Assembly (NCBI RefSeq): GCF_024808255.1
Contig: NZ_JANTYS010000005.1
Location: 310,001-374,000 of the forward strand
Length of the DNA: 64,000 nt
Source: Mucilaginibacter dorajii
Lineage (GTDB): Bacteria; Bacteroidota; Bacteroidia; Sphingobacteriales; Sphingobacteriaceae
Reading direction: 5' to 3'
Of the stretch, positions 18,996-27,962 are shown piece after piece. The first letter of the stretch is position 1. The number at the start of each line of letters is the position of its first letter. A model generated the notes under the pieces. That model did no database searches. It had not been told where the DNA came from and worked only from the letters and a program-made list of their open reading frames with translations. Both the position numbers and the translations under genes were made by a program.

Positions 18996-19346
18996 ATGAA
19001 CGACTTTTCAAAAGACGATGGCAAACTGGCCGGCATTGTTAGTTACTTTACGATAATTGGTTGGCTGATAGCCTATTTTGCATTTTATCAAAATAGCAAA
19101 AGCTATCTTTCCGGATATCAGCTCAGGCAAACTTTATTATTTCATATTGTGTCAACCATCATTTATTATGCTGTTGGCGCGTTTTTAGTTACGCCCGATG
19201 CATCATTTGGGATAACCATATTCTGGTTGATCAGAGTAGCGCTTTTTATCATTTGGATAATTGGTTTGCTTGGCGCATTACAAGGCGAAAGAAAACCGAT
19301 GCCATTAATTGGCGAACGTGCGCAATCAATGTTTTCGGGCATATAA
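18996..19346 (+). CDS. DUF4870-type small membrane protein
   Basis: A 116-aa integral membrane protein with about three to four hydrophobic helices and a polar N-terminus (MNDFSKDDGKLAGIVSYFTI). The opening GKLAGIVSYFTIIGWLIAYF and the YQLRQTLLFHI segment fit the DUF4870 family of unknown function. The C-terminus (GERKPMPLIGERAQSMF) is polar and probably cytoplasmic. A hairpin terminator shared with the convergent PPK2 gene follows within 5 bp of the stop. Confidence 0.8.
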   Translation: MNDFSKDDGKLAGIVSYFTIIGWLIAYFAFYQNSKSYLSGYQLRQTLLFHIVSTIIYYAVGAFLVTPDASFGITIFWLIRVALFIIWIIGLLGALQGERKPMPLIGERAQSMFSGI

Positions 19347-19350
19347 AAAA

Positions 19351-19392
19351 CACAAGGCAGGTTATTGTTTCAAAATAATAACCTGCCTTGTG
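19351..19392. terminator. Bidirectional terminator between DUF4870 and PPK2 genes
   Basis: CACAAGGCAGGTTATT (19351-19366) pairs perfectly over 16 bp with AATAACCTGCCTTGTG (19377-19392). The hairpin lies between two convergent stop codons. An A run on its left serves as the T tract for the minus strand, while the plus-strand T tract is poor. Confidence 0.85.
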
Positions 19393-19397
19393 TGCCC

Positions 19398-20282
19398 CTA
19401 TTCCTTTTCCAATTCCAGTTCCTTTTTTGATTCGTCTAACCTGTCCTTTTCTTCTTTTGGCAGTACCGGGTATTTAAGGTTTAAGCCCCTCAAGGTTTCT
19501 AATATAATGGTCGATATAGCTATGCGGGTAAACCATTTCTTATCCGCCGGAATCACATACCACGGGCTATCCTTAGTTGCCGTTTCAGTGATCGCCTTTT
19601 CATAAGCCAGCATGTAATCGTCCCATTTTTTCCTTTCTTCAATATCCGCGGCCGAAAATTTCCAATTCTTTTTCGCGTCATCAATCCGTTTTAAAAAGCG
19701 GTCTTTCTGCTCGTGTTTGGATACATTAAGAAAAAATTTGATGATAACCGTTCCATTTTCGGTTATATGGTTTTCAAAAGAACGGATGCTTTCATACCGT
19801 TTATCCCAAAATTTACCGGTAACATCTTTAACACTGCTTACATCGGGCAAATTTTCTTTAAGCAAAAGATCGGGGTGAACTTTAGTTATCAGCACGTTTT
19901 CGTAATGTGACCTATTGTGAATCCCTATCCTGCCCCGCTCTGGCAAAGCACGGTGGTGCCGCCATAAAAAATCGTGTGCATAATCCTCGGCACTTGGCTG
20001 TTTAAAGCTATAAACCTGACATCCCTGCGGATTGAGGCCCGACATCGTATGCGCAATCGCGCTATCCTTGCCTGCAGCATCCATCGCCTGGAAAATAATA
20101 AGAAGCGAATATTTGTTAGCAGCGTAAAGTTCTGTTTGCAAATCAAATGTTTCTGCTATCAGGTTCTCCAATATCCTTTTCGAATCCCCTTTTCTAAAAC
20201 CATCCGCATAATCCGGGTCATGATCTTTAAGCGAAAAACTTTTTCCATTACTTACCTTAAACTTGTTTGTTATACTCGCCAT
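19398..20282 (-). CDS. Polyphosphate kinase 2 family (PPK2) nucleotide phosphotransferase
   Basis: Cytosolic enzyme transferring phosphate between polyphosphate and nucleotides (NMP to NDP or NDP to NTP). The 294-aa protein has the PPK2 Walker A motif FQAMDAAGKDSAI near residue 66. The lid and Walker B region includes GIHNRSHYENVLITKVHP; other members read DRSWY here. IIKFFLNVSKHEQKDRF and PWYVIPADKKWFTR are further family landmarks. The MDAAGKDS and NRSHYE forms resemble class III enzymes, which use both AMP and ADP, but class assignment is tentative. The C-terminus is a charged Lys/Glu helix. Convergent with the DUF4870 gene. Confidence 0.92.
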   Translation of the reverse strand: MASITNKFKVSNGKSFSLKDHDPDYADGFRKGDSKRILENLIAETFDLQTELYAANKYSLLIIFQAMDAAGKDSAIAHTMSGLNPQGCQVYSFKQPSAEDYAHDFLWRHHRALPERGRIGIHNRSHYENVLITKVHPDLLLKENLPDVSSVKDVTGKFWDKRYESIRSFENHITENGTVIIKFFLNVSKHEQKDRFLKRIDDAKKNWKFSAADIEERKKWDDYMLAYEKAITETATKDSPWYVIPADKKWFTRIAISTIILETLRGLNLKYPVLPKEEKDRLDESKKELELEKE

Positions 20283-20561
20283 GATAAAAAATTTGCTTTA
20301 CGCATTGTTAACATAAAATTTAGATGTTAAACTTGCGTTGATTATAATGCTGTTTATTTTAGCCGATATACCCCATCAACGTTCAAACCTAAATATTACT
20401 ATGGTTTAAGGTAGTAATTAATTTGTAACGGAGAATGGTTTTGTGTCTCTAATTTAGCGAAAGTGCTACTGAAGAGTGTATCTCAAACTTTTATGTAAAC
20501 CGCACGTATTAATATTTGTTTGGAGCTATGATTTAGCGCCATAATTTTACATCTTTACCCA

Positions 20562-22889
20562 ATGTTCAGACGAATACGAAACCGTTTTTTAAGGTTTATT
20601 GCCATATTTATTTACTTTGTAATTATCTTCTTTTGCTGCATCGAGCTTAATTTCCTATGGCTATCCGGTTACTCACCTGATATGCAGGATATTAAAAATC
20701 CGGTGATGTCGGTAGGGTCCGAAGTATATACAGCCGATGGTAAATTGATAGGCCAGTACTACAAAGAGAACCGTTCGCCGGTTGATTTAAAACATATTTC
20801 GCCCAACCTGGTTCACGCGCTGGTATCTACAGAGGATGCGCGTTTTTATAGCCACAACGGGGTCGATTTTTACTCTTTTTTTACCAGTATCCTTTCAACC
20901 GCTAAAGGCGACCGCCGTGGTGGCAGTACCATTACGCAACAGCTGGCAAAAAACCTGTTTGAAACCCGCAAGCGTAAATCGCAGGGGATCATCAGGCATG
21001 TACCGCTGATCCGTACCGTGGTTTATAAATGTAAAGAGTGGCTTACCGCTTTTAAAATTGAGCACGTTTACACTAAGGATCAAATCCTAACGATGTATTT
21101 TAATACTGTGCCTTTCGGCAACAATTCCTATGGTATAAAAACAGCGTCATTAAAGTATTTCAATAAACAACCAGATCAGGTTACCCCTGCCGAAGCCGCT
21201 TTATTGATAGGCATGTTAAAGGCAACATCAAGCTATAATCCTATTCGTAACCCCGAGCGCGCTACAGATCGCCGTAATGTGGTTTTGGGACAGATGGAAA
21301 AATATGGCTATCTCAAAAAAGATGAGTACGACGCCAACGTAAAATCGCCCATAAAATTAGATTTAAGCTATGTAGAAGAAGATTCGCATGGCGACTCCTA
21401 CCTACGCCGTGCCGTTGAAAAATGGCTTGATAAATGGTGTAAAGATAATGGCTATGATCTTTATGAAGACGGATTAAAGATCTATACCACCATAGATTCG
21501 CACCTGCAGCAATATGCAGAGGAAGCCGTTGCCGAGAAGATGAAAATGCTGCAAAAGCGTTTTTATAACCTTTGGGGTAATAAAAACCCATGGCGCGATT
21601 CAAAGGGTGTAGAGATCAAAGATTTCATCCTTAAAAACGAGCAAAAGCTACCAATTTATAAGCTATTGGATAAAAAGTTTGGTGGTGATACCGTAAAGAT
21701 CAGCGAATACTTTAAAACCAAAAAACGCATGACCGTTTTCACCTGGAATGGCGAACGGGACACCACTTTCTCTACCATCGATTCGATAAAATACTATGCC
21801 AAAATTTTAAATACCGGTATGATGACCATTGAGCCATCAACAGGTAAAATAAAAGTTTGGATTGGAGGTATTGATCACCGCTTTTTTAATTATGACCATG
21901 TAAATCAATCACGCCGTCAGGCTGGTTCAACATTTAAGCCTTTTGCTTATTTAACCGCTTTAGATAATGGCTATACCCCTTGCGATAAGTTTACCGATCA
22001 GCCGGTGACCATTAAATACAAAGACAACGGTAAAGACGAAGTTTGGCAGCCAAACAATGCCGATTTCCATTTCTCGTACCAGGAAATGTCATTACGCTGG
22101 GCTATGGGTAAATCTGTGAACTCTATAACAGCGCAGCTTACCGAAAAGGTTGGCTGGGATAAAATTGTGCAATACGCGCATAAAGTAGGTATCGAAAGTC
22201 CGCTAAAATCGGTACCGTCGGTATCCCTTGGTTCCAATGATGTTTCGGTATATGAAATGGTGAGGGCTTACAGTACTTTCCTTAATAAAGGCGAAAAGAT
22301 AGATCCTTTATTGGTTACTAAGATCACCGATCAGGATGGCAACGTATTGGATGAGTTTAAACTAAAATCAGAAAAGGTGATTAGTGAGGAAACGGCCTGG
22401 TTGATGCTTTATATGTTCCGAGGCGGTATGGAAGAACCGGGAGGTACTTCACAGGCTTTATGGGAATATCCTGGTCTTTGGAAAAAGGATAACCAGATAG
22501 GTGGCAAAACAGGCACCTCATCTGATTATGTTGATGGCTGGTATATGGGTATTACTAAAGACCTGGTTACTGGCATCTGGGTAGGCTGCGATGACCGTAG
22601 CGTGCACTTCACCTCGTCAGAAACCGGCGAAGGTTCACACACCGCGCTTCCAATTTTTGGCCGCTTTATGGAAAAGGTTTATGCCGATCCAAAATCGGGC
22701 TATACTTATGGTAATTTCCCAAAACCCTGGGTTAAGATCACCAAAAGCTACCAATGCCCATCGCCGCATATCGCGGCTGATACTACAGCAACCGATAGCA
22801 CAAGCAACCCTATTGATACAACTAACGTAATACCTACGCCGGCACCTGCAACAGAAAACCCGGAAAGTACCCCGCCAAATCAAAAATAG
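20562..22889 (+). CDS. Class A penicillin-binding protein (PBP1A-like)
   Basis: Bifunctional peptidoglycan synthase of 775 aa anchored in the inner membrane by one N-terminal helix (FIAIFIYFVIIFFCCIELNF). The GT51 glycosyltransferase domain has EDARFYSHNGVDFYSF with the catalytic Glu, and GGSTITQQLAKNLF. The transpeptidase domain shows the three penicillin-binding motifs: STFK in RQAGSTFKPFAYL (active-site Ser), SVN in GKSVNSITAQL, and KTG in GGKTGTSSDYVDGWY. The last 45 residues are a Pro/Thr-rich tail, probably disordered in the periplasm. The single-gene unit ends at a hairpin terminator. Confidence 0.96.
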   Translation: MFRRIRNRFLRFIAIFIYFVIIFFCCIELNFLWLSGYSPDMQDIKNPVMSVGSEVYTADGKLIGQYYKENRSPVDLKHISPNLVHALVSTEDARFYSHNGVDFYSFFTSILSTAKGDRRGGSTITQQLAKNLFETRKRKSQGIIRHVPLIRTVVYKCKEWLTAFKIEHVYTKDQILTMYFNTVPFGNNSYGIKTASLKYFNKQPDQVTPAEAALLIGMLKATSSYNPIRNPERATDRRNVVLGQMEKYGYLKKDEYDANVKSPIKLDLSYVEEDSHGDSYLRRAVEKWLDKWCKDNGYDLYEDGLKIYTTIDSHLQQYAEEAVAEKMKMLQKRFYNLWGNKNPWRDSKGVEIKDFILKNEQKLPIYKLLDKKFGGDTVKISEYFKTKKRMTVFTWNGERDTTFSTIDSIKYYAKILNTGMMTIEPSTGKIKVWIGGIDHRFFNYDHVNQSRRQAGSTFKPFAYLTALDNGYTPCDKFTDQPVTIKYKDNGKDEVWQPNNADFHFSYQEMSLRWAMGKSVNSITAQLTEKVGWDKIVQYAHKVGIESPLKSVPSVSLGSNDVSVYEMVRAYSTFLNKGEKIDPLLVTKITDQDGNVLDEFKLKSEKVISEETAWLMLYMFRGGMEEPGGTSQALWEYPGLWKKDNQIGGKTGTSSDYVDGWYMGITKDLVTGIWVGCDDRSVHFTSSETGEGSHTALPIFGRFMEKVYADPKSGYTYGNFPKPWVKITKSYQCPSPHIAADTTATDSTSNPIDTTNVIPTPAPATENPESTPPNQK

Positions 22890-22934
22890 CAGGTCATGGT
22901 ATCAGCGGTGTATGTTTAAGTTTTAAAAATATTG

Positions 22935-22965
22935 ATCGGCAGGCTCCTGTAGCCTGCCGATTTAT
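22935..22965 (+). terminator. Terminator after the PBP gene
   Basis: ATCGGCAGGCT and AGCCTGCCGAT form an 11-bp perfect stem with a CCTGT loop, followed by a T-rich stretch. It lies about 45 bp after the PBP stop. Confidence 0.85.
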
Positions 22966-22998
22966 TTGATTAAATTAGCAGTATCTATTTAGTTCCCT

Positions 22999-25900
22999 AT
23001 GAATAATAACTACTCATTTTTTAATAAAGCTAAAAAATTCACCCTTATAATGGCCTGCCTCATTGGTTCATTATTGATCACCCAAAGCGCGCAGGCACAA
23101 TATTTTGGTCAAAATAAGGTACGTTATAAAAACCTAAAGTTTAAAGTTTATAAAACACCGCATTTCGAGATATACTATTATCTAAAAAACGATAGTATGA
23201 TCAAACGCTTTGCCCAGGAAAGCGAGCTTTGGTACACCCTGCACCAACAGGTTTTCAAGGATACGTTTAAAACACCTAATCCGATCATTCTATATGCCAA
23301 CCACCCCGATTTTCAGCAAACAACCGCTATTGATGGCGAAATTGGCGTTGGTACAGGCGGTATTACCGAAGGTTTAAAAAACCGTGTGGTAATGCCCGTG
23401 ATGGAAACCAACCAAATGACCAGGCATGTTATCGGTCACGAGTTGGTTCACGCTTTTCAATATCATGCTTTATTGGGTAGCGGGAACGAAAGCTTCGAGA
23501 ACATCAACAACATTCCCCTTTGGATGATTGAGGGTATGGCCGAGTACCTTTCCTTAGGTAAAAAGGACTCCTACACAGCAATGTGGATGCGCGATGCCTA
23601 CCTCAATCATGATATACCTACCGTACGCGACCTTACCGAAAGCAACAAATATTTCCCCTACCGTTACGGCGAGGCTTTTTGGTCGTTCTTAGGATCAACG
23701 TATGGTGATACCGTAATAGTGCCTTTCTTTAAAAACACCGCCCGTTACGGCCTGGCATACGGTATACGGCGAACGTTTGGATATGATGATAAAACACTCT
23801 CCCGTCTTTGGAAAAACTCGATAGAAAACACTTACAAACCGTTTTTAAAAGATACCGTTCAAAAACCTGTTGGCTTAAAGCTGGTAGATAAAGATAATGG
23901 CGGCGACCTGGTTGTAGCTCCATCTGTTAGTCCCGATGGTAATTACCTGGCCTTCTTATCTGCAAAGAGTTTGTTTAGTATCGACCTTTACCTGGCCGAC
24001 GCGCATACGGGTAAAATTCTCCGAAAGCTCACGAGTAAGGTATCTAACACACATATTGATGAATTTAACTTTATCGAATCGGCGGGCGCATGGTCGCCGG
24101 ATGGCAAGCGGTTTGCCTTTAGTGTATTCAGCAAAGGACGTAACCGCATGGAGGTTGTTGATGTAGCAAGCGGGCGCATGCTTAATGATATTTCGATGGA
24201 AAAGGCCGAGCAGTTTAGCAACCTATCGTGGTCGCCAAATGGAAAGGATATCGTTTTCACCGGCTTGTCAGAAGGGCAAAGTGATTTGTATTCTTATAAT
24301 TTTGACACCAAACAAATTACACAGCTTACCAACGATAAGTATACCGATTACCAGCCCACCTACGCAAGGGATGGTAAAAAGATCCTTTTTTCGAGCGACA
24401 GATCAACCTACGATCAATCTTTAGAGCAGGCCATCACCTTTAACCTTGCCGAGCTTGACCTGCAAACCGGTAAGATCAAAGACATTAAGATATTTAATGG
24501 TGCCAACAATTTAAACCCACAATACTCTGCCGATGGTTCGCAAATCTATTTCTTATCAAACAGGGATGGTTTCCGCAATATGTACCGATATACCATTGGT
24601 ACCGGCCAGGTTGATCAAATGACAGATCTGTTTACCGGCATTTGCGGTATTACCGAGTATTCGCCGGCATTAAGTATTTCCAATAATGACGACATCGTAT
24701 ACTCCTATTACCGTGCGCAAAAATACGCGCTCTATAATGCTAAGGCATCACAATTTAAACCTGTAGGCGTACAAGACCAGGATGTTAATTTTAACGCGGC
24801 CATGCTGCCGCCACCACGTGCCGTCGGTGTCGATCTGATCAATTCAAACCTGAACAATTTCCTGGCCTACCGTAAAATACCAACAGATTCTGTAAAGGAA
24901 ATCGCTTATCACCCTAAGTTTAAGTTGGATTACCTGGCAGGCAGCGGTATTGGCGTTGGCGTGAGCAGTTTTTATGGCACGAGCCTCTCAAGCGGCATCC
25001 AGGGCGTGTTTAGTGATATTTTGGGCCGCAACCAGATCTTTGCAGCCGCATCAGTTAACGGGCAAATTTATGACTCCGGCGCGGCCGTTACCTACGTAAA
25101 TCAAACCGGCAGGTGGAATTTGGGAACCGGAATTTCGCACATCCCCTACCTATTCGGTTTACAAACAGAAACTTTCCCTAAGCAAAACATTGGCGGTAAA
25201 AATGTGACCATACTATCTCAAAATACCGATATCATCCGCAACTTTGAGGATGCGGCAAGGGTATTTACTTCCTATCCTATTGATAAAACCAATAGATTTG
25301 AAATAAGTGCCGGCGCATCATATAACTCATACCGCGTTGACCGTTATAGCGATACCTATAAAATTGATACAGTGGTAGATGCTAATAACAACACTTCTTT
25401 AAAATATACCTATCTGAACTCTGATAAAAAGAAGATCGCGAACTCGGAAGAAAGCACGTTGTTAGATTATAATCTCAAGTCATATTCACTGGTTCAGATT
25501 TCAACCGCGTTGGTGGGCGATAATTCATTTTTTGGGGTAACAGCACCGTTGAATGGTTTCAGATACCGGTTAGAGGCCGGTTATAACTTTGGCACTTACA
25601 AGTTTTTCTCGCCAACTATTGATCTGCGCAAATACGTGCGGGTTGAACCGGTAACTTTTGCAGCAAGGTTTTTTGGCTACGGTCGTTTTGGCGATTCAAA
25701 CGGGATCTATCCTTTATTTATCGGTTATCCCTTTTACATCAGGGGCTACGAAGGACAAACTTTTTATAACAACAATAAAAAAGCAACCAACGGATTCAAT
25801 ATCGACCAATTATCGGGCAGCAGGATGGCCGTGTTTAACTTTGAAACACGCCTGCCCTTTACCGGCCCGGAGAAACTGGCACAGATTAAATCAAAATTCC

Positions 25901-26214
25901 TGTTTACCGATCTTAACCTTTTCTTTGATGCAGGCTTAGCATGGAATGCTGGCGAACACATTTATTTTCAGAAAAATCCGCCGGTGTTGAGCAAAACCCC
26001 GGTAGTTGATGAAAACGGCAATCAAACCGTTGATGCCAGTGGCAATCCGGTATTTAATACCACCTACGGAAGGGTGCCTGCATTAAGCGCGGGTATTTCA
26101 TTAAGGATAAATGTTTTTGGCGCGTTTATTTTGGAGCCCTACCTGGCCATTCCGTTTAATCGCACCGATGTAACAAAACCCGTATTTGGCCTGGGCTTTA
26201 CCCCTGGATGGTAA
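22999..26214 (+). CDS. Zinc-protease / TolB-like propeller / Omp85-like outer-membrane barrel fusion
   Basis: A 1071-aa exported protein with three parts. After a signal peptide (ending SAQAQ), residues 45-270 resemble gluzincin peptidases of the MA type. HELVH at 147-151 gives two zinc His and the catalytic Glu, and EGMAEYLS about 30 residues later offers the third ligand Glu. Residues of about 285-620 contain TolB-like propeller repeats (VSPDGNYLAFLS; WSPDGKRFAFS; WSPNGKDIVFTG). From about 640 to the end are amphipathic strands. These include a YPFYIRGYEGQTF motif like the conserved RGY turn of Omp85/BamA-family barrels, and a C-terminal strand ending PGW. The domain reading is direct; protease activity and insertion in the outer membrane are inferred. 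Proteins of this type are usually annotated only as TolB-like. Confidence 0.85.
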   Translation: MNNNYSFFNKAKKFTLIMACLIGSLLITQSAQAQYFGQNKVRYKNLKFKVYKTPHFEIYYYLKNDSMIKRFAQESELWYTLHQQVFKDTFKTPNPIILYANHPDFQQTTAIDGEIGVGTGGITEGLKNRVVMPVMETNQMTRHVIGHELVHAFQYHALLGSGNESFENINNIPLWMIEGMAEYLSLGKKDSYTAMWMRDAYLNHDIPTVRDLTESNKYFPYRYGEAFWSFLGSTYGDTVIVPFFKNTARYGLAYGIRRTFGYDDKTLSRLWKNSIENTYKPFLKDTVQKPVGLKLVDKDNGGDLVVAPSVSPDGNYLAFLSAKSLFSIDLYLADAHTGKILRKLTSKVSNTHIDEFNFIESAGAWSPDGKRFAFSVFSKGRNRMEVVDVASGRMLNDISMEKAEQFSNLSWSPNGKDIVFTGLSEGQSDLYSYNFDTKQITQLTNDKYTDYQPTYARDGKKILFSSDRSTYDQSLEQAITFNLAELDLQTGKIKDIKIFNGANNLNPQYSADGSQIYFLSNRDGFRNMYRYTIGTGQVDQMTDLFTGICGITEYSPALSISNNDDIVYSYYRAQKYALYNAKASQFKPVGVQDQDVNFNAAMLPPPRAVGVDLINSNLNNFLAYRKIPTDSVKEIAYHPKFKLDYLAGSGIGVGVSSFYGTSLSSGIQGVFSDILGRNQIFAAASVNGQIYDSGAAVTYVNQTGRWNLGTGISHIPYLFGLQTETFPKQNIGGKNVTILSQNTDIIRNFEDAARVFTSYPIDKTNRFEISAGASYNSYRVDRYSDTYKIDTVVDANNNTSLKYTYLNSDKKKIANSEESTLLDYNLKSYSLVQISTALVGDNSFFGVTAPLNGFRYRLEAGYNFGTYKFFSPTIDLRKYVRVEPVTFAARFFGYGRFGDSNGIYPLFIGYPFYIRGYEGQTFYNNNKKATNGFNIDQLSGSRMAVFNFETRLPFTGPEKLAQIKSKFLFTDLNLFFDAGLAWNAGEHIYFQKNPPVLSKTPVVDENGNQTVDASGNPVFNTTYGRVPALSAGISLRINVFGAFILEPYLAIPFNRTDVTKPVFGLGFTPGW

Positions 26215-26237
26215 ACACATTAAAAATCAATATATTT

Positions 26238-26263
26238 AAGCGGCCTAAAAGCCGCTTTTTTTT
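26238..26263 (+). terminator. Terminator after the protease-barrel gene
   Basis: AAGCGGC and GCCGCTT form a 7-bp stem with a 6-base loop followed by an uninterrupted T run. Confidence 0.9.
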
Positions 26264-26329
26264 ATTTAAACCTTAAATTATAGCAAACAGTTGTCTCTTT
26301 AATTGTTATAAGCCTGTAACCATATTGCT

Positions 26330-26917
26330 ATGAAGAAAATAATGATGCTTTCCGTTGCGCTTTTATGCAATTCGATGTTGTTTGCACAAGGCAAAGCAGT
26401 TAACCCCAAGGCTATAGGCCAACTTAAAATTACTGCCGGCGACGGCATGTTAGCAGGTAATGATATCGTTAAAAACATTGCTTTATCAAAGGAGCTATCT
26501 ACCTTTTATAATCTGATTAATGAAAGCAACCTGGCTGTTACCTTACAAAGCCGCGGACCAATAACCATATTTGTACCAGCTAACCCATCTTTTCAAAACC
26601 TGCCAAAGGGTAAGCTCGACTCTTTAGGGAAACCAACCCACCTTTGGGAACTTACAAGTATTGTTTCCTACCATGCTATTCCGGGTAGTTTAAAAGCGAA
26701 GGATATTGAAAAAGAGATCAACAAAGGCAAGGGCCTGGCAACGTTCACCACCCTATCTGGCAATAAACTTATGGCCAGAATAGATGCTAACCGAAACATT
26801 GTTTTAGTGGATGAAAATGGTGGTGAGAGTATTATAAGCCGTTTTGACGTAGAGCAAAGCAACGGCATGCTTCATGTAGTGAATAAAGTATTGATACCAA
26901 AGGCTAAGGTTATTTAA
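26330..26917 (+). CDS. Fasciclin (FAS1) domain secreted protein
   Basis: Exported 195-aa protein with a signal peptide (MKKIMMLSVALLCNSMLFAQ) and one FAS1 domain over about residues 45-193. The H1 box-like GPITIFVPANPSFQNLP and the H2 box-like NGMLHVVNKVLIPK mark the fold, and the YH motif before H2 is seen as SYHAIPG. FAS1 proteins mediate adhesion or surface association; in Bacteroidota the exact role is mostly unknown. It lies between a terminator and the msrB-like gene, in a single-gene context. Confidence 0.92.
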   Translation: MKKIMMLSVALLCNSMLFAQGKAVNPKAIGQLKITAGDGMLAGNDIVKNIALSKELSTFYNLINESNLAVTLQSRGPITIFVPANPSFQNLPKGKLDSLGKPTHLWELTSIVSYHAIPGSLKAKDIEKEINKGKGLATFTTLSGNKLMARIDANRNIVLVDENGGESIISRFDVEQSNGMLHVVNKVLIPKAKVI

Positions 26918-27056
26918 TTGTACTCCGGGATGACAATCTGCCTGAAATAAGATTACGTATTTTAAGTATATATAATTGTAAGGATAACTTAAGTTTTACG
27001 ACTAATCCAATATGATCGTAATTCATAAGAAACAAACACTTAAAAACGAACAAGTA

Positions 27057-27530
27057 ATGAAAAAAGCAATTTTAGCAATAACGATACTAACCATTATTAC
27101 CGCGTTTGGATGCCAAAACAGCAGCGGGCAGGCAAAACGCAAACTAAGCAAACCTGCAGCGGAATGGAAAAAGGCACTCACACCCAATCAATATTACATT
27201 ATGGTTGAAAGCGGTACCGAACCTCCTTATAAAAACGATTACTGGAACAACCATGAAAAGGGTGTTTACGTAAGCGCGGCTACAGGTGATGTATTGTTTA
27301 GTTCGGAAGATAAATTTGACAGCGGCACCGGCTGGCCCAGTTTTGTAAAAGCTGTTGATTCAAAAAAAGTAGCAATTGTTACCGATAACAGCTCCGGCAT
27401 GAGCCGCGATGAGGTTATCGAAAAAAGTACAGGCTTACACCTTGGTCATGTTTTTGGCGATGGCCCTGCCGACCGTGGCGGCAAGCGTTTTTGCATGAAC
27501 TCCGGTGCTTTAAAATTCATTAAAAAGTAA
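27057..27530 (+). CDS. msrB: Methionine-R-sulfoxide reductase, lipoprotein MsrB without zinc cysteines
   Basis: Reduces methionine-R-sulfoxide residues. The frame is open to 27012, but ATG 27057 places a lipoprotein signal at the start (MKKAILAITILTIITAFGCQ), so the enzyme is probably anchored in an envelope membrane. The catalytic core is intact: SSEDKFDSGTGWPSF, HLGHVFGDGP and the nucleophile Cys in RFCMNSGALKF. The two CxxC pairs that bind structural zinc in many MsrB proteins are replaced (YVSAATGDVLF; EKSTGLHLG), so this is the zinc-free form. The other cysteine of a thiol relay is not obvious. Its 3' end overlaps the convergent GIY-YIG-like gene by 11 bp. Confidence 0.92.
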   Translation: MKKAILAITILTIITAFGCQNSSGQAKRKLSKPAAEWKKALTPNQYYIMVESGTEPPYKNDYWNNHEKGVYVSAATGDVLFSSEDKFDSGTGWPSFVKAVDSKKVAIVTDNSSGMSRDEVIEKSTGLHLGHVFGDGPADRGGKRFCMNSGALKFIKK

Positions 27531-27876
27531 GTGCCCTGCGATTAGCATTTACAGACGGACGTAATTGCGGCCTTGTGCGGATTCCGTTCTCATATTTTAA
27601 ACCAATGGTCAGATCTACCCAATCAGGGTTAACCGGTCTGATCATTTTTTCTTTTTGGGGCCTTGTAAAAGTACTTACCACTTTAAAGCGTTCCATAGCC
27701 TGCTCTTCAGTATTGATCTCTTCAAAATAAACCAAACGATTGAGCTGCTGCGCGCTATCAAAAAACAAAGTTGGCATATCACTATAAAATTGCAGTGTTT
27801 TTACCAGGTCAGAGCATAAGCCTACGTGAAGATTTTTCCTGTTTCTGTCGGTGATGATATATACAAAACGTTTCAT
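27520..27876 (-). CDS. GIY-YIG nuclease-like small protein, degenerate motif
   Basis: A 118-aa protein whose first half fits a small GIY-YIG (UPF0213-like) fold. FVYIITDRNRKNLHVGLCSD aligns with the paired GIY...YIG strands, but reads VYI and HVG where the catalytic tyrosines are expected. LVYFEEINTEEQAMERFKVV matches the following helix region. The substitutions make nuclease activity doubtful. The last 40 residues are basic and may bind nucleic acid. It is divergent from a LexA-like repressor 86 bp away, and its 3' end overlaps msrB. The family call is moderately secure; function is unknown. Confidence 0.65.
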   Translation of the reverse strand: MKRFVYIITDRNRKNLHVGLCSDLVKTLQFYSDMPTLFFDSAQQLNRLVYFEEINTEEQAMERFKVVSTFTRPQKEKMIRPVNPDWVDLTIGLKYENGIRTRPQLRPSVNANRRALTF

Positions 27877-27917
27877 TTTTTGATAAAAAATTTGGTGAAC
27901 GAATAAATATTACTAAC

Positions 27918-27931
27918 TTTATGAGCATAAA
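27918..27931. promoter_or_regulatory. Candidate operator palindrome before the LexA-like gene
   Basis: TTTATG-AG-CATAAA is a perfect 6-bp inverted repeat in the divergent spacer between the GIY-YIG-like gene and the repressor gene. GCAAATGCAAAT direct words follow at about 27949. Either could be bound by the repressor itself; there is no independent support. Confidence 0.35.
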
Positions 27932-27962
27932 ATTACTAATAAATTTAGCAAATGCAAATTTT

